NCBI GenBank assembly: GCA_902727985.1
Contig: CACVAY010000009.1
Span: 1 to 47,424 of the forward strand
Length of the DNA: 47,424 nt
Direction of reading: 5' to 3'
Origin: an uncultured Thiotrichaceae bacterium
GTDB taxonomy: Bacteria; Pseudomonadota; Gammaproteobacteria; Thiotrichales; Thiotrichaceae
Under the pieces are notes generated by a model. It was not told the DNA's origin and did no database searches. It saw nothing but the letters and a program-made list of their open reading frames with translations. The position numbers and the translations under genes were made by a program. Numbering within the stretch: position 1 is the stretch's first letter; each line of letters starts with the position of its first letter. Positions 10,342 through 20,415 of this stretch are shown here, one piece after another.

Positions 10342-10656
10342 CTACCCGACTGTAGCGCCGTTTGACTTAAAGATACGAACTTTCATTCCATCTTCATTCA
10401 TTTTAAAACCAATACGATCGCCTTTATCCGTCTCAGGATTGACCATCATTACATTTGAAGCATCGATAGCCATTTCTTTAGAAACGATACCGCCTTCAAT
10501 CCCTGCATTCGGATTAGGCTTCACATGCTTTTTAGCAACGTTAACACCAGAGATGATTAACTTACCGTTTGTGAGAACCTGGCTGATAGAACCGCGACGG
10601 CCTTTATCTTTACCAGCAATGACGACTATCTCATCACCTTTACGTAGTTTGCGCAT
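10342..10656 (-). CDS. rplX: 50S ribosomal protein L24
   Basis: Assembly-initiator protein that binds the 5' end of 23S rRNA and lies at the tunnel exit. 104 residues with an N-terminal KOW motif ([23 protein letters not shown]) and the conserved [14 protein letters not shown]...[16 protein letters not shown] region. It is 12 nt after rplN and starts with ATG at 10654-10656. Length and context are standard. Confidence 0.99.
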   Translation of the reverse strand: MRKLRKGDEIVVIAGKDKGRRGSISQVLTNGKLIISGVNVAKKHVKPNPNAGIEGGIVSKEMAIDASNVMMVNPETDKGDRIGFKMNEDGMKVRIFKSNGATVG

Positions 10657-10668
10657 GATCTTCCTGCC

Positions 10669-11037
10669 TTAAATAACTTCTGGAGCGAGTGAGATGATTT
10701 TCATAAATCGATCTCCACGTAACTCACGAGTAACAGGGCCAAAGATACGAGTACCTACTGGCTCATGTTTACTATTCAGTAATACCGCGGCATTATCATC
10801 AAAACGGATAATTGAACCATCGTTGCGACGAATGCCCTTAGCAGTACGAACAACAACGGCGAAATGGACATCACCTTTCTTGATCTTACCGCGAGGTATA
10901 CTTTCTTTGATACTGACTTTGATTACATCGCCAATATTAGCGTAGCGACGATGGGAGCCACCAAGTACTTTAATACACTGTACTTTTCTGGCGCCACTAT
11001 TGTCAGCCACCTTTAAAACCGATTGCATCTGAATCAT
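10669..11037 (-). CDS. rplN: 50S ribosomal protein L14
   Basis: Large-subunit protein at the subunit interface (bridges B5 and B8). 122 residues beginning [27 protein letters not shown], a nearly invariant family start, and ending with [23 protein letters not shown]. In E. coli this gene opens the spc operon with its own promoter. Here the gap to rpsQ is 30 nt with no convincing promoter, so read-through from the S10 genes is likely. Confidence 0.99.
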   Translation of the reverse strand: MIQMQSVLKVADNSGARKVQCIKVLGGSHRRYANIGDVIKVSIKESIPRGKIKKGDVHFAVVVRTAKGIRRNDGSIIRFDDNAAVLLNSKHEPVGTRIFGPVTRELRGDRFMKIISLAPEVI

Positions 11038-11067
11038 GCTAGAATCCTGTTACTACTATTATCTGAG

Positions 11068-11343
11068 TCAAGAAGCTGTTTTTTCAACAACTTCTAGAAG
11101 CGTCCAATGTTTCTTTTTAGAGTAAGGACGACATTCTTTGAACATTACTGTATCGCCAACCTTACATTCGTTATTTTCATCGTGTACGTGAAACGTAGTT
11201 GAACGACGAATATATTTCCCATATAGAGCATGTTTAACTTTTCGCTCAATCTTTACGACAACGGTCTTATCCATTTTGTCGCTAGATACAACACCTTGTA
11301 AACTTCTCTCAATTTTGCTTTCGCTGGATGTATTTTCAGTCAT
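11068..11343 (-). CDS. rpsQ: 30S ribosomal protein S17
   Basis: Primary 16S rRNA-binding OB-fold protein. 91 residues from the ATG at 11341-11343 ([10 protein letters not shown]). A longer in-frame reading into rpmC is rejected because it adds a non-conserved basic peptide. The N-terminus carries about six more residues than the E. coli protein. The core [34 protein letters not shown] and the [14 protein letters not shown] end are typical. The start is 4 nt after the rpmC stop. Confidence 0.97.
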   Translation of the reverse strand: MTENTSSESKIERSLQGVVSSDKMDKTVVVKIERKVKHALYGKYIRRSTTFHVHDENNECKVGDTVMFKECRPYSKKKHWTLLEVVEKTAS

Positions 11344-11347
11344 GCTC

Positions 11348-11542
11348 TTAACTCGCTTTACTTGTCTCAGCAAGGATCGTTTTGATTCTTGCAATGTTAC
11401 GACGTACTCGCTTCATGTCTGATGGACGCTCTAATTGACCAGCCGCTTGTTGCATGCGCAAACCAAACTGTTCTTTCAAGTTTTCATCGAGTTCCTTAGC
11501 TAGCTCATCTGCGTTTTTGCTACGTAGTTCACTTGCTTTCAT
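11348..11542 (-). CDS. rpmC: 50S ribosomal protein L29
   Basis: Small helical protein beside L23 at the tunnel exit, part of the docking site for trigger factor and SRP. 64 residues: [31 protein letters not shown], then the conserved [10 protein letters not shown] motif near the C-terminus. Its ATG shares one base with the rplP stop (TAATG), a strong sign of translational coupling, and it ends 4 nt before rpsQ. Confidence 0.98.
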   Translation of the reverse strand: MKASELRSKNADELAKELDENLKEQFGLRMQQAAGQLERPSDMKRVRRNIARIKTILAETSKAS

Positions 11543-11955
11543 TACATCACCGTCCGAATAACAAAGGTCGTTTTAAGAGGTAGTTTAGCTGAAGCTAATT
11601 CAAATGCTTCTCTTGCTAACTCTTCTGAAACACCTTCCATTTCAAATAACATTCTTCCCGGCTGAATCTGAGCAACCCAGTATTCAACGTTACCCTTACC
11701 TTTACCTTGACGAACTTCCAAAGGCTTAGTTGTAATAGGCTTATCAGGAAAAACTCGAATCCAGATCTTTCCACCACGCTTAATATGGCGAGTCATTGCA
11801 CGACGTGCCGCTTCAATCTGACGAGCAGTTAAGCGACCACGATCTACAGATTTAAGACCGAACTCACCGAAACTTACTTTATTTGCAACTGTTGCTAGGC
11901 CACGATTTCTGCCTTTATGCATTTTGCGAAATTTTGTTTTCTTTGGCTGTAACAT
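11542..11955 (-). CDS. rplP: 50S ribosomal protein L16
   Basis: Protein near the peptidyl-transferase centre and A-site tRNA. 137 residues beginning [19 protein letters not shown], with the conserved block [24 protein letters not shown] and the loop [19 protein letters not shown], including the arginine that YcfD-type oxygenases hydroxylate in E. coli. It is 6 nt after rpsC and overlaps rpmC by one nucleotide. Confidence 0.99.
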   Translation of the reverse strand: MLQPKKTKFRKMHKGRNRGLATVANKVSFGEFGLKSVDRGRLTARQIEAARRAMTRHIKRGGKIWIRVFPDKPITTKPLEVRQGKGKGNVEYWVAQIQPGRMLFEMEGVSEELAREAFELASAKLPLKTTFVIRTVM

Positions 11956-11961
11956 CTGACC

Positions 11962-12654
11962 TTACCTTTTATTTCCGCGTCCTGAAGACTGCTTACGGTT
12001 TTTGATCTTCTCTTCAAGATCGAAAACTTCACCGTGGTTTACCCAAACCTTGATACCGATGTTTCCATAGGTAGTAGCGGCCGTTGCAGTTGCATAGTCA
12101 ATATCAGCACGAAGCGTATGAAGAGGAACTTGCCCTTCTCTATACCACTCAGCTCGAGCGATCTCCGCACCATTTAAACGTCCAGCGATACGAACTTTGA
12201 TACCCTTGGCACCAAGACGCATAGCGTTCGCAACTGAGCGCTTCATTGCGCGGCGAAACATAATACGTCTTTCTAGTTGAGAAGCAATACTTTCTGCAAC
12301 TAAAAGTGCATTTAGTTCAGGTTTACGAATCTCTTCGATGTTAACCTTTACGTTATTTGGATTAAGCTTCATCATTCGAGCTACTTCTTGACGAAGTCTC
12401 TCGATGTCTTCACCCTTCTTTCCAATAACAATACCTGGACGTGCAGTTAGAATAGTAACAAATGCAGATTTTGCTGGTCGTTCAATTCGAACATCACCAA
12501 CAGAAGCATTTTTTAACTTCCTCATTAAATGTTCGCGAATTTTGATGTCTTCATGCAAAAATTTTGCATACTCAGCACCTTCTGCGTACCACTTAGATCG
12601 CCAGTCGGTAGAAATACCTAAACGAATACCGATAGGATGTACTTTCTGTCCCAT
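11962..12654 (-). CDS. rpsC: 30S ribosomal protein S3
   Basis: mRNA-entry protein of the 30S head with helicase function. 230 residues: [14 protein letters not shown] at the start, a type-2 KH domain (about residues 38-106, with [17 protein letters not shown]), and the C-terminal domain containing [30 protein letters not shown]. The tail after residue 212 is basic. It lies 2 nt after rplV and 6 nt before rplP. Confidence 0.99.
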   Translation of the reverse strand: MGQKVHPIGIRLGISTDWRSKWYAEGAEYAKFLHEDIKIREHLMRKLKNASVGDVRIERPAKSAFVTILTARPGIVIGKKGEDIERLRQEVARMMKLNPNNVKVNIEEIRKPELNALLVAESIASQLERRIMFRRAMKRSVANAMRLGAKGIKVRIAGRLNGAEIARAEWYREGQVPLHTLRADIDYATATAATTYGNIGIKVWVNHGEVFDLEEKIKNRKQSSGRGNKR

Positions 12655-12656
12655 AA

Positions 12657-12998
12657 TTAATCCTTCTCTCCATCACCAACCATCAAAGTGATGTGGCTAG
12701 TACGCTTTAAGATTCTATTTGCACGACCCTTTGCACGAGGCCTGATACGCTTCATGATTGGACCTTCATCAATATAGACCTGAGTAACACTCAACTCATC
12801 GATATCAGCACCTTCATTATGTTCAGCATTAGCAATCGCAGACTCTAAAACCTTAACGACAATTGCTGCTGCCTTTTTAGGGCTAAACTTTAGTATATCC
12901 AGAGCCTGATCAACGGGTAGTCCGCGAACCTGATCAGCTACCAAGCGACATTTCTGTGGTGAAATTCTAGCGAACTTCAATCTTGCTGCTGTTTCCAT
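12657..12998 (-). CDS. rplV: 50S ribosomal protein L22
   Basis: Large-subunit protein whose beta-hairpin lines the peptide exit tunnel next to L4. 113 residues; [39 protein letters not shown] and the hairpin region [24 protein letters not shown] are diagnostic. The hairpin has no deletion of the kind linked to macrolide resistance. It is 11 nt after rpsS and 2 nt before rpsC. Confidence 0.99.
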   Translation of the reverse strand: METAARLKFARISPQKCRLVADQVRGLPVDQALDILKFSPKKAAAIVVKVLESAIANAEHNEGADIDELSVTQVYIDEGPIMKRIRPRAKGRANRILKRTSHITLMVGDGEKD

Positions 12999-13009
12999 TG
13001 TTTAACCTA

Positions 13010-13285
13010 TTACTTCTTTGTTTTCTTATCAGCTGCGTGACCGCGGAACAAACGTGTAGGTGAAAATTCACCTAGTTTGTGACCAACCATGTTTTCGTTA
13101 ACTAAAACGGGAACATGCTGACGACCGTTATGTACAGCAATGGTAAGACCAACCATTTCAGGAAGAATCATCGAGCGTCTTGACCAAGTCTTGATTGGCT
13201 TACGATCGTTTTTCTCTGCGGCAGTAAGAACTTTTGCCATCAAATGATGATCAACAAAAGGACCTTTTTTAAGCGAACGTGGCAC
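13010..13285 (-). CDS. rpsS: 30S ribosomal protein S19
   Basis: Head protein that with S13 contacts A-site tRNA and forms bridges. 91 residues: [42 protein letters not shown] and the C-terminal [23 protein letters not shown], all strongly conserved. It is 5 nt after rplB. Nothing unusual. Confidence 0.99.
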   Translation of the reverse strand: MPRSLKKGPFVDHHLMAKVLTAAEKNDRKPIKTWSRRSMILPEMVGLTIAVHNGRQHVPVLVNENMVGHKLGEFSPTRLFRGHAADKKTKK

Positions 13286-13290
13286 GACGA

Positions 13291-14127
13291 TTACCTCTTA
13301 CTTTTGTTTCTACGACGTACGATCATCTTATCTGTACGCTTGTTTTTGCGAGTCTTAAAGCCTTTCGCAGGAGTACCCCAGGGAGATACTGGATGACGAC
13401 CGCCTGCAGTACGCCCTTCACCACCACCATGCGGGTGATCGACCGGATTCATAGCAACACCACGAACCGTTGGACGAATACCACGGTGACGCGTTGCACC
13501 AGCTTTACCAAGCTTTATTAGCGAATGCTCAGAGTTACTAACTGTACCAATAGACGCACGACATTCAGATAAAACTTTTCTCATTTCACCTGAACGCAAA
13601 CGTAAAGTAACGTACTTTCCCTCACGGGCAACCAGCTGTGCTGACGTACCCGCACTGCGAGCCATTTGAGCACCTTTACCAGGCTTCATCTCAATGCAGT
13701 GAATCACTGTACCAACTGGAATGTTCTTCATCGGAAGCGCATTACCTGTTGCAATTGGAGCATTAACTCCAGAATCAATTGAATCACCTTCAACCAATCC
13801 TTTTGGAGCAATAATATAAGCTCGCTCACCATCCATATACTTTAACAAAGCAATATTGGCAGTGCGATTAGGATCATACTCAATATGCTCAACTACAGCC
13901 TTAATCCCATCTTTGCTATTACGCTTGAAATCAATGATTCTGTAATGCTGCTTATGACCACCACCGCGATGACGGGTAGTAATACGTCCATTGTTGTTTC
14001 GACCACCAGATTTGCTCTTAGGCTCAAGCAACGCTTTATGCGGCTTTCCCTTGTGCAAACCTTTATTGATCACTCTAACCTGATGACGTCTACCAGGAGA
14101 GGTCGGTTTCATCTTAGCGACTGGCAT
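13291..14127 (-). CDS. rplB: 50S ribosomal protein L2
   Basis: Core large-subunit protein needed for subunit joining and peptidyl transfer. 278 residues, a few more than E. coli. Recognisable are the OB-fold region with [15 protein letters not shown], the SH3-like domain, and the C-terminal [14 protein letters not shown] segment with the histidine implicated in the catalytic centre, then [18 protein letters not shown]. It lies between rplW (12 nt) and rpsS (5 nt). Confidence 0.99.
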   Translation of the reverse strand: MPVAKMKPTSPGRRHQVRVINKGLHKGKPHKALLEPKSKSGGRNNNGRITTRHRGGGHKQHYRIIDFKRNSKDGIKAVVEHIEYDPNRTANIALLKYMDGERAYIIAPKGLVEGDSIDSGVNAPIATGNALPMKNIPVGTVIHCIEMKPGKGAQMARSAGTSAQLVAREGKYVTLRLRSGEMRKVLSECRASIGTVSNSEHSLIKLGKAGATRHRGIRPTVRGVAMNPVDHPHGGGEGRTAGGRHPVSPWGTPAKGFKTRKNKRTDKMIVRRRNKSKR

Positions 14128-14139
14128 AACTCTATTCCT

Positions 14140-14436
14140 CTACGGATTCTGCTCGACGCCGATACTTTGGCCTTCAGCCAAAGTGACGTATGCTTTTTTC
14201 CAATCACTGCGTTTACCAGAACGTTTGCCAAAGTTTTTAGTTTTACCTTTAACTTTAACCGTTCTTACGTCAGTAACTTGTACTTCAAACAAAGTCTGTA
14301 CAGCGGTTTTAATTTCTTTCTTAGTTGCATCAATAGCAACTTTGAATACTGTTTTATTACCTTCTTCTGACTGCATCACTGTCTTTTCAGTAACGTGCGG
14401 CCCACGAAGAACGTGATAGATTCTTTCTTGATTCAT
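14140..14436 (-). CDS. rplW: 50S ribosomal protein L23
   Basis: Tunnel-exit protein that docks trigger factor and SRP. 98 residues from the ATG at 14434-14436 (MNQERIYHVLRGPHVTEK). A GTG nine nt further upstream is in frame but lies on the Shine-Dalgarno AGGAG, so the ATG is preferred. That ATG overlaps the rplD TGA by four nt (ATGA), indicating coupling. The basic loop KVKGKTKNFGKRSGKRSDWKKAYVTL is typical. Confidence 0.97.
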   Translation of the reverse strand: MNQERIYHVLRGPHVTEKTVMQSEEGNKTVFKVAIDATKKEIKTAVQTLFEVQVTDVRTVKVKGKTKNFGKRSGKRSDWKKAYVTLAEGQSIGVEQNP

Positions 14437-15038
14437 GCTAACCACTCCTGAATCTTTGCAATCGCATCTTCTGTCACAACAACTTTATCGTGTGAAATAA
14501 GATTCACAGGATTAATTCCAGCAACAGTTGTAGCATCACAATGGGGTATATTACGCGAAGACAAAATTACATTCGCATCATCCGCTGCAGTAATTACAAG
14601 AGCATTTGTAGTCCCTGCAACTTCATTAAGCAACGCAATCATTGACTTTGTTTTAGGCTCAGACATTTCAACCTTATCAACAACAACCAATGCATCTTGG
14701 CGAACAAGCTCTGAGAAGATTGAGCGCATTGCAGCGATATGCATCTTCTTGTTCATTTTCTTACTAAAATCACGCGGAGCTGAAGCAAACGTTACGCCAC
14801 CAGAACGCCACAATGGGCTTCTAATGGTTCCAGCACGAGCACGCCCCGTACCTTTTTGGCGCCACGGCTTGATACCACCACCACTGACTGCAGCACGATT
14901 CTTCTGCGCTTTAGTTCCTGAGCGAGAACCGGCCATACTTGAAACGACTGCTTGGTGAACCAAACCTTCGTTGAAATCTTTTTGGAAAACCCCATCCTCA
15001 AGAGAAATAGAGCCACCGTTGACTACTTGAATATCCAT
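14433..15038 (-). CDS. rplD: 50S ribosomal protein L4
   Basis: Tunnel-constriction protein; in E. coli L4 also represses the S10 operon at transcription and translation level. 201 residues. The extended loop GSRSGTKAQKNRAAVSGGGIKPWRQKGTGRARAGTIRSPLWRSGG (about residues 37-82) is conserved, with no macrolide-resistance-type change visible. It is 9 nt after rplC and overlaps rplW by 4 nt. Its possible regulatory target here would be the hairpin region after rpsJ, not the classical leader upstream of rpsJ. Confidence 0.99.
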   Translation of the reverse strand: MDIQVVNGGSISLEDGVFQKDFNEGLVHQAVVSSMAGSRSGTKAQKNRAAVSGGGIKPWRQKGTGRARAGTIRSPLWRSGGVTFASAPRDFSKKMNKKMHIAAMRSIFSELVRQDALVVVDKVEMSEPKTKSMIALLNEVAGTTNALVITAADDANVILSSRNIPHCDATTVAGINPVNLISHDKVVVTEDAIAKIQEWLA

Positions 15039-15047
15039 AGCTACGAC

Positions 15048-15680
15048 CTATCCCTTAACAGCAGGTTTAACTACAACATCACCGCCCTTAGAACCAGGAA
15101 CAGCACCTTTAACTAAAAGAAGATTTCTTTCAGAATCAACCTTAACGACAGTCAAGTTTTGCTGAGTACGTTGAACGTTGCCCATGTGACCTGTCATTTT
15201 TTTACCTTTAAAGACACGACCAGGAGTCTGACACTGACCGATTGAACCAGGCGTTCTATGGTTGATCGAATTGCCATGAGTTTGATCTTTACCAGCAAAG
15301 TGGTGGCGTTTAATAACACCAGCAAAGCCTTTACCCTGAGACACACCAGTTACATCAACCAACTGACCTTCTTCAAATATATCAACTTTAACTTCACCAC
15401 CAACTGCCAACTCACCTAGCTCACTTAAACGAGATTCTTTTACAACTGTACCAGCTTCAACACCAGCCTTTGCAAAATGCCCAGCCATAGGCTTAGACAC
15501 TCTAGACGCTTTCTTTTGACCTGCTGTTACTTGAATAGCAGTGTAACCATCGCTTTCTTCTGTTTTTACTTGTGAAATGCGATTAGCCTGCATTTCTAAA
15601 ACAGTTACTGGCGTAGCAGAGCCATCCTCATTGTAGAGGCGCGTCATACCGACTTTACGACCTACTAACCCGATTGCCAT
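15048..15680 (-). CDS. rplC: 50S ribosomal protein L3
   Basis: Early-assembly protein reaching toward the peptidyl-transferase centre. 210 residues: [20 protein letters not shown], the [52 protein letters not shown] loop with the glutamine methylated by PrmB in E. coli. The Shine-Dalgarno GGAGAAG lies before the ATG. The 122-nt gap to rpsJ, large for this block, contains a promoter candidate and two hairpins described separately. Confidence 0.99.
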   Translation of the reverse strand: MAIGLVGRKVGMTRLYNEDGSATPVTVLEMQANRISQVKTEESDGYTAIQVTAGQKKASRVSKPMAGHFAKAGVEAGTVVKESRLSELGELAVGGEVKVDIFEEGQLVDVTGVSQGKGFAGVIKRHHFAGKDQTHGNSINHRTPGSIGQCQTPGRVFKGKKMTGHMGNVQRTQQNLTVVKVDSERNLLLVKGAVPGSKGGDVVVKPAVKG

Positions 15681-15703
15681 TATTCTTCTCCAAAATTCAA
15701 AAC

Positions 15704-15724
15704 AGCGTTAATTTTTTTAACGCT
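15704..15724 (-). repeat. 21-nt palindrome upstream of rplC
   Basis: AGCGTTAA (15704-15711) and TTAACGCT (15717-15724) are perfect inverted copies around a TTTTT centre. Read leftward it forms an 8-bp stem closing an AAAAA loop, 23 nt before the rplC start and near its Shine-Dalgarno. Without a U-tract it looks more like a translational or operator element than a terminator. Function not known. Confidence 0.5.
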
Positions 15725-15735
15725 AGCGCCTAGAC

Positions 15736-15767
15736 AAAAGTGGCCCAGTATCTCGACTGGGCCACTT
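15736..15767 (-). terminator. strong hairpin with U-tract between rpsJ and rplC
   Basis: AAGTGGCCCAGT (15738-15749) and ACTGGGCCACTT (15756-15767) are perfect 12-bp inverted repeats with a 6-nt loop. On the leftward transcript the stem runs into UUUU, then G. It has the form of an intrinsic terminator inside the str-S10 series. It could end the rpsL-rpsJ transcript, act as an attenuator, or cap the 5' end of a transcript from the promoter at 15782-15810. Confidence 0.65.
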
Positions 15768-15781
15768 GTAAAGAGCGGCGC

Positions 15782-15810
15782 AATATATCAGAAAACTTTC
15801 TATTAGTTAA
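15782..15810 (-). promoter_or_regulatory. candidate promoter for the rplC (L3) unit, overlapping the end of rpsJ
   Basis: Leftward -35 TTAACT (15805-15810), 17-nt spacer, -10 TATATT (15782-15787), followed at once by the GC-rich discriminator GCGCCGC. The -35 overlaps the last codons of rpsJ. The predicted start near 15774 is only about 7 nt before the hairpin at 15738-15767. The discriminator resembles those of the rRNA-type promoters elsewhere in the window. Confidence 0.55.
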
Positions 15811-16114
15811 GCTTTATTTGCACATCAACACCAGCCGCAAGATCCAGCTTCATCAATGCATCTACTGTACGCTCCGTTGGATCAAGAATATCCATCAAAC
15901 GCTTGTGTGTACGAATCTCATATTGATCACGAGCGTCTTTATTAACGTGCGGTGAAACAAGGATCGTGAAACGTTCTTTACGTGTAGGCAAAGGAATTGG
16001 CCCCTTTACACGAGCGCCTGTTCTTTTTGCTGTTTCAACAATCTCTTTAGCCGAACGATCAATAAGACGATGATCAAATGACTTCAAACGGATACGGATT
16101 CTCTGACCTGACAT
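15803..16114 (-). CDS. rpsJ: 30S ribosomal protein S10
   Basis: Small-subunit head protein; free S10 (NusE) also binds NusB in antitermination. 103 residues: [30 protein letters not shown], then the loop [35 protein letters not shown], both near invariant. It follows tufA by 19 nt, so the long S10 leader known upstream of rpsJ in E. coli is absent, and rpsJ is in effect the end of the str series. A promoter and terminator-like hairpin come directly after it. Confidence 0.99.
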   Translation of the reverse strand: MSGQRIRIRLKSFDHRLIDRSAKEIVETAKRTGARVKGPIPLPTRKERFTILVSPHVNKDARDQYEIRTHKRLMDILDPTERTVDALMKLDLAAGVDVQIKLN

Positions 16115-16133
16115 AATTAATACTCAGTAATCG

Positions 16134-17318
16134 TTATTCAATAATTTTCGCAACAACACCCGCACCTACGGTACGACCACCTTCACGAATTGCGAAGCGT
16201 AGACCTTCTTCCATCGCGATGGGCGAGATCAAGGTTACGGTTAGTTTTACATTATCACCCGGCATTACCATTTCAACACCATCAGGTAGCTCACATGCTC
16301 CTGTTACGTCAGTTGTTCTGAAGTAGAACTGTGGACGATAGTTGCTGAAGAATGGCGTGTGACGACCACCTTCATCTTTTGATAACACATAGACTTCTGA
16401 TTCGAACGTAGTATGCGGCGTGATCGAACCTGGCTTACATAACACTTGACCACGCTCTACGTCTTCACGCTTGGTGCCACGCAGTAGAATACCTACGTTG
16501 TCACCAGCCTGACCTTCGTCAAGCAACTTACGGAACATCTCAACACCTGTACAGGTTGTTGTCTGTGTGTCCTTAATACCGACGATGGCGATTTCTTCAC
16601 CCACTTTGATGATACCGCGCTCGATACGTCCTGTAACTACCGTTCCACGACCTGAGATAGAGAACACATCCTCTACCGGCATTAGGAAGTCACCTTCTGT
16701 TGCACGCTCTGGCTCTGGTACGTAGTCATCAATAGCGCTAACCAGCTCTACAATCTTTTCTGCATAATCCGCATCACCCTCTAGGGCTTTAAGCGCAGAA
16801 CCCGTTACGATTGGCGTATCATCACCCGGGAATTCGTATTCATCAAGAAGCTCACGTACTTCCATCTCAACAAGCTCAAGCAGCTCTTCGTCATCAACCA
16901 TGTCTGCTTTGTTTAGGAATACCACGATGTATGGAACACCTACCTGACGTGACAATAAGATATGCTCACGCGTTTGTGGCATTGGGCCGTCAGCCGCAGA
17001 GACCACTAAAATAGCACCATCCATTTGTGCAGCACCTGTGATCATGTTCTTCACATAATCCGCATGCCCTGGACAGTCTACGTGTGCGTAGTGACGCGTA
17101 TCTGATTCATACTCAACGTGAGAGGTTGCGATAGTGATACCACGCTCTCTTTCTTCTGGCGCATTATCGATGTCTGCAAAATCTTTTGCTTCTCCACCCA
17201 TCTTCTCTGCCATTACTTTTGTAATCGCCGCTGTCAGGGTTGTCTTACCGTGGTCAACATGACCAATTGTGCCGACGTTTACGTGCGGCTTATTACGTTC
17301 AAATTTTTCTTTAGACAT
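16134..17318 (-). CDS. tufA: elongation factor Tu, str-operon copy
   Basis: GTPase that delivers aminoacyl-tRNA to the ribosomal A site. 394 residues: G1 GHVDHGKT (18-25), switch [19 protein letters not shown], then domains II and III ending [16 protein letters not shown]. It follows fusA by 5 nt. Base-by-base reading shows no difference from the second copy at 32583-33767. The identity covers exactly the reading frame plus two bases before the ATG, then stops abruptly on both sides, which points to recent gene conversion. Confidence 0.99.
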   Translation of the reverse strand: MSKEKFERNKPHVNVGTIGHVDHGKTTLTAAITKVMAEKMGGEAKDFADIDNAPEERERGITIATSHVEYESDTRHYAHVDCPGHADYVKNMITGAAQMDGAILVVSAADGPMPQTREHILLSRQVGVPYIVVFLNKADMVDDEELLELVEMEVRELLDEYEFPGDDTPIVTGSALKALEGDADYAEKIVELVSAIDDYVPEPERATEGDFLMPVEDVFSISGRGTVVTGRIERGIIKVGEEIAIVGIKDTQTTTCTGVEMFRKLLDEGQAGDNVGILLRGTKREDVERGQVLCKPGSITPHTTFESEVYVLSKDEGGRHTPFFSNYRPQFYFRTTDVTGACELPDGVEMVMPGDNVKLTVTLISPIAMEEGLRFAIREGGRTVGAGVVAKIIE

Positions 17319-17323
17319 CGTAT

Positions 17324-19414
17324 CTACCTTTGCTTCATAACCGCAGCGGCGACAGCTTTTGACGCTTCTGCATACTTTGAAAATTCCATTGAATAAGTTG
17401 CACGACCTTGAGTTGCTGATCGCAGATCAGTCGCATAACCAAACATTTCACTTAACGGCACTGCTGCCTTCACTATTTTTCCAGAAGGCGAATCTTCCAT
17501 ACCTTCCATGATGCCACGACGACGATTAATATCACCCATCACGTCACCCATATAATCTTCTGGTGTCACAACTTCAACACTCATCATCGGTTCAAGCAAA
17601 ACAGGGCTCGCTTGCATCACACCATCACGAACCGCAATGTGGCCTGCAATTTTAAACGCGATCTCACTTGAATCTACGTCATGATATGAACCATCAAACA
17701 AGGTAACTTTCACATCAACAACGGGATACCCGGCAAACACTCCACTCTCAAGCTGCTCTAAAGCACCCTTCTGGACGGCAGGTATAAACTCTTTAGGTAC
17801 TACACCACCAACAATTGCATTTTCAAACTCAATACCAAAACCTTCTTCTTGAGGCTCCAGCCTCAAATGAACATCTCCATACTGACCTCGACCACCACTC
17901 TGTTTAGCATGCTTACCTTGCACCTCAACAGACTCTCGAATCGTTTCACGATATGCAACTTGCGGATTACCGATATTTGCTTCGACATCAAATTCACGCC
18001 TCATGCGATCAACTATGATATCTAAATGCAACTCTCCCATCCCGGAGATTATGGTTTGCCCTGTTTCCTCATCGGTTTTCACTCTAAAAGAAGGATCTTC
18101 CTGAGCTAATTTACCAAGAGCTATCGACATTTTTTCCTGATCTCCAGTCGTTCTAGGCTCAACTGCCACAGAAATAACCGGCTCTGGAAACTCCATTTTT
18201 TCAAGTGTAATTGCATGCTCTTTCACACACAACGTATCACCTGTCGTTACATCTTTAAGCCCGACAGCTGCAGCAATATCCCCAGCTCGAACTTCTTTAA
18301 TTTCCTCTCGCGAATTAGAGTGCATTTGCAGAATGCGACCAACTCTTTCACGCTTACCCTTAATAGGGTTAAACACAGTATCTCCAGAATTCAGAACACC
18401 AGAATAAACTCTAAAAAACGTTAGTGTTCCAACAAATGGATCTGTCGCAATCTTGAATGCAAGTGCTGCAAAAGGCTCATCATCAGAAGACCCTCTAACA
18501 CCAACTGACTCATCACCCAGAAGACCCTCAATCGCTTTAACATCTGTTGGAGACGGCATATACCTAACAACACCATCCAACAAAGCCTGAACACCTTTAT
18601 TTTTAAAGGCACTCCCACAAAACACCGGAACCATCATATTCTTCAGGGTTAACTTACGTATCCCTCGATGAATATCTTCTTCAGATAAATCACCCTCTTC
18701 AAGATAACGCTCTGTAAGATCATCATCTGCTTCTGCCACCGACTCTAGAAGATTCTCTCGCCACACCTGGGCATCTTCAAGGTATTCTCCATCAATCTCT
18801 TCAGCACTATAGGTCAGACCTAGATCACTCTCATCCCAATAAATTGCCTTCATTCGGATAAGATCGATTACGCCTTTGAACTCTTCCTCAGCACCAATAG
18901 ACAACTGAAGCGGCACCGCAGGGGCAGCTAAGCGCTCTTGTATCTGCTCAACCACTCTGAGAAAGTTTGCTCCGGCACGATCCATCTTATTGACAAACGC
19001 CATGCGCGGAACTTCATATTTATTTGCTTGACGCCAAACCGTCTCAGACTGGGGTTCAACACCACCAACGGCGCAAAAAACTGCTACAGCACCGTCAAGC
19101 ACACGCAAAGAACGCTCGACCTCAATCGTAAAGTCAACATGCCCCGGTGTATCAATAATATTAATTCTATGCTGAGGGAATTGTTTATCCATCCCTTCCC
19201 AGAAACAAGTTGTAGCGGCCGAGGTGATCGTAATCCCGCGCTCCTGCTCTTGCTCCATCCAGTCCATGGTCGCAGCGCCATCATGAACTTCGCCTATTTT
19301 ATGAGAAACTCCTGTATAAAACAGAACTCGCTCAGTTGTTGTTGTCTTGCCCGCATCGATGTGCGCCATGATTCCAACATTGCGATATCGCTCAATAGGT
19401 GTAGTACGTGACAT
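17324..19414 (-). CDS. fusA: elongation factor G
   Basis: Translocase GTPase of protein synthesis; also acts with RRF in ribosome recycling. 696 residues, close to the usual 700. The P-loop is AHIDAGKTT at 17-25, switch [11 protein letters not shown] near residues 87-95, and the G4 motif NKMDRAG. Domain II is followed by domains III-V with [15 protein letters not shown] and [15 protein letters not shown]. It lies between rpsG (21 nt) and tufA (5 nt), as in classical str operons. Confidence 0.99.
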   Translation of the reverse strand: MSRTTPIERYRNVGIMAHIDAGKTTTTERVLFYTGVSHKIGEVHDGAATMDWMEQEQERGITITSAATTCFWEGMDKQFPQHRINIIDTPGHVDFTIEVERSLRVLDGAVAVFCAVGGVEPQSETVWRQANKYEVPRMAFVNKMDRAGANFLRVVEQIQERLAAPAVPLQLSIGAEEEFKGVIDLIRMKAIYWDESDLGLTYSAEEIDGEYLEDAQVWRENLLESVAEADDDLTERYLEEGDLSEEDIHRGIRKLTLKNMMVPVFCGSAFKNKGVQALLDGVVRYMPSPTDVKAIEGLLGDESVGVRGSSDDEPFAALAFKIATDPFVGTLTFFRVYSGVLNSGDTVFNPIKGKRERVGRILQMHSNSREEIKEVRAGDIAAAVGLKDVTTGDTLCVKEHAITLEKMEFPEPVISVAVEPRTTGDQEKMSIALGKLAQEDPSFRVKTDEETGQTIISGMGELHLDIIVDRMRREFDVEANIGNPQVAYRETIRESVEVQGKHAKQSGGRGQYGDVHLRLEPQEEGFGIEFENAIVGGVVPKEFIPAVQKGALEQLESGVFAGYPVVDVKVTLFDGSYHDVDSSEIAFKIAGHIAVRDGVMQASPVLLEPMMSVEVVTPEDYMGDVMGDINRRRGIMEGMEDSPSGKIVKAAVPLSEMFGYATDLRSATQGRATYSMEFSKYAEASKAVAAAVMKQR

Positions 19415-19435
19415 CGCAACAACTCAACTCTCGCC

Positions 19436-19906
19436 TTACCAGCGGAAGTGAGCGAAAGCCTTGTTAGCATCAGCCATCTTGTGCGTATCTTCACGCTTCT
19501 TAACTGCTGAACCACGCTTCTCTGAAGCTTCCATCAATTCACCTGCCAACTTAAGCGCCATTGATTTCTCACCACGCTTACGAGCAGCATCAACCAACCA
19601 ACGCATTGCCAATGCGTCTTGACGTGACGTACGAACTTCAACAGGAACCTGATACGTTGCACCACCTACACGCCGAGACTTAACCTCCACTGATGGACGA
19701 ACATTCTCAAGTGCACCATTTAGCACTTCCATTTCATCCCCGCCTTTCTTAGCTGAGATTTCCTGCAAAGCACCATAAACAATCTTTTCTGCCGCTGACT
19801 TCTTACCATCTTTCATCAACGAATTGATAAATTTTGCCAACATAACACTTCCGTGCTTGGGATCGGGCAAGATAATACGTTTCGGGACTTCTCTTCTTCT
19901 TGGCAT
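19436..19906 (-). CDS. rpsG: 30S ribosomal protein S7
   Basis: Primary binder of the 16S 3' major domain, near the E-site tRNA and mRNA exit; in E. coli it is also the str-operon translational repressor. 156 residues: [20 protein letters not shown], then [22 protein letters not shown] and the C-terminal NKAFAHFRW. It is 19 nt after rpsL; such a short intercistronic region leaves little room for the extended S7 site known in E. coli, whose rpsL-rpsG gap is longer. Confidence 0.99.
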   Translation of the reverse strand: MPRRREVPKRIILPDPKHGSVMLAKFINSLMKDGKKSAAEKIVYGALQEISAKKGGDEMEVLNGALENVRPSVEVKSRRVGGATYQVPVEVRTSRQDALAMRWLVDAARKRGEKSMALKLAGELMEASEKRGSAVKKREDTHKMADANKAFAHFRW

Positions 19907-19925
19907 AACTATTCTCGACTAACGA

Positions 19926-20300
19926 TTAACTTTTTGGACGCTTAGTTCCATACTTTGAACGACCTTGTTTACGACCATCAACACCCTGCGTATCCAAACT
20001 GCCGCGAACTGTGTGATAACGAACACCAGGAAGATCTTTTACACGACCACCACGCACAAGTACAACCGAGTGTTCTTGTAGATTGTGACCTTCACCACCA
20101 ATATAACTATTCACTTCAAAACCACTCGTCAAGCGAACACGTGCTACTTTACGCATTGCTGAATTTGGCTTTTTAGGTGTCGTTGTGTATACACGAGTAC
20201 ACACCCCACGACGCTGAGGACAAGCCTTGAGACCTGGTACCGTACTTTTATCTTTTTGCGTTTTACGCGGCTTACGAACCAACTGGTTAATCGTGGCCAT
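19926..20300 (-). CDS. rpsL: 30S ribosomal protein S12
   Basis: Decoding-centre protein. 124 residues from the ATG at 20298-20300 ([13 protein letters not shown]), preceded by GTAGGAGAAAGT. The streptomycin-determining positions are wild type: [10 protein letters not shown] with lysines 43-44, and [13 protein letters not shown] with the Lys-Asp pair, the Asp being the usual RimO target. The frame stays open 22 codons further upstream to an ATG at 20358-20360 and the codon before it, across a terminator-like hairpin in the leader. Family alignment favours the start given here. First gene of the str series. Confidence 0.98.
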   Translation of the reverse strand: MATINQLVRKPRKTQKDKSTVPGLKACPQRRGVCTRVYTTTPKKPNSAMRKVARVRLTSGFEVNSYIGGEGHNLQEHSVVLVRGGRVKDLPGVRYHTVRGSLDTQGVDGRKQGRSKYGTKRPKS

Positions 20301-20321
20301 ACTTTCTCCTACTCGTGGAGT

Positions 20322-20349
20322 TAAAAAATCCAGCCATTTAGAGCTGGAT
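20322..20349 (-). terminator. terminator-like hairpin in the rpsL leader
   Basis: ATCCAGC (leftward from 20349) and GCTGGAT (down to 20328) form a 7-bp stem with an 8-nt loop. It is followed on the transcript by six U, counting the last stem base. It sits between the promoter at 20416-20444 and the rpsL start, whose Shine-Dalgarno comes 13-19 nt later. It therefore lies inside the leader RNA and is a candidate attenuator. It would also stop read-through from rpoC. Confidence 0.75.
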
Positions 20350-20415
20350 GTTAAATACATTATCAATCCTTTTAGGTAATCTTATAGACACCAGTTCGGA
20401 TATTAGAGGCGCGAA

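Noticed and set aside
13885-14370. Rightward 161-codon frame opposite rplB and rplW
   Set aside because: Lies wholly across two certain ribosomal genes, crosses their junction and has no recognisable content. The same applies to the 157-codon frame opposite fusA at 18938-19411.
16115-16133. Classical S10 leader upstream of rpsJ
   Set aside because: Only 19 nt separate rpsJ from tufA, too little for the known L4-responsive leader.
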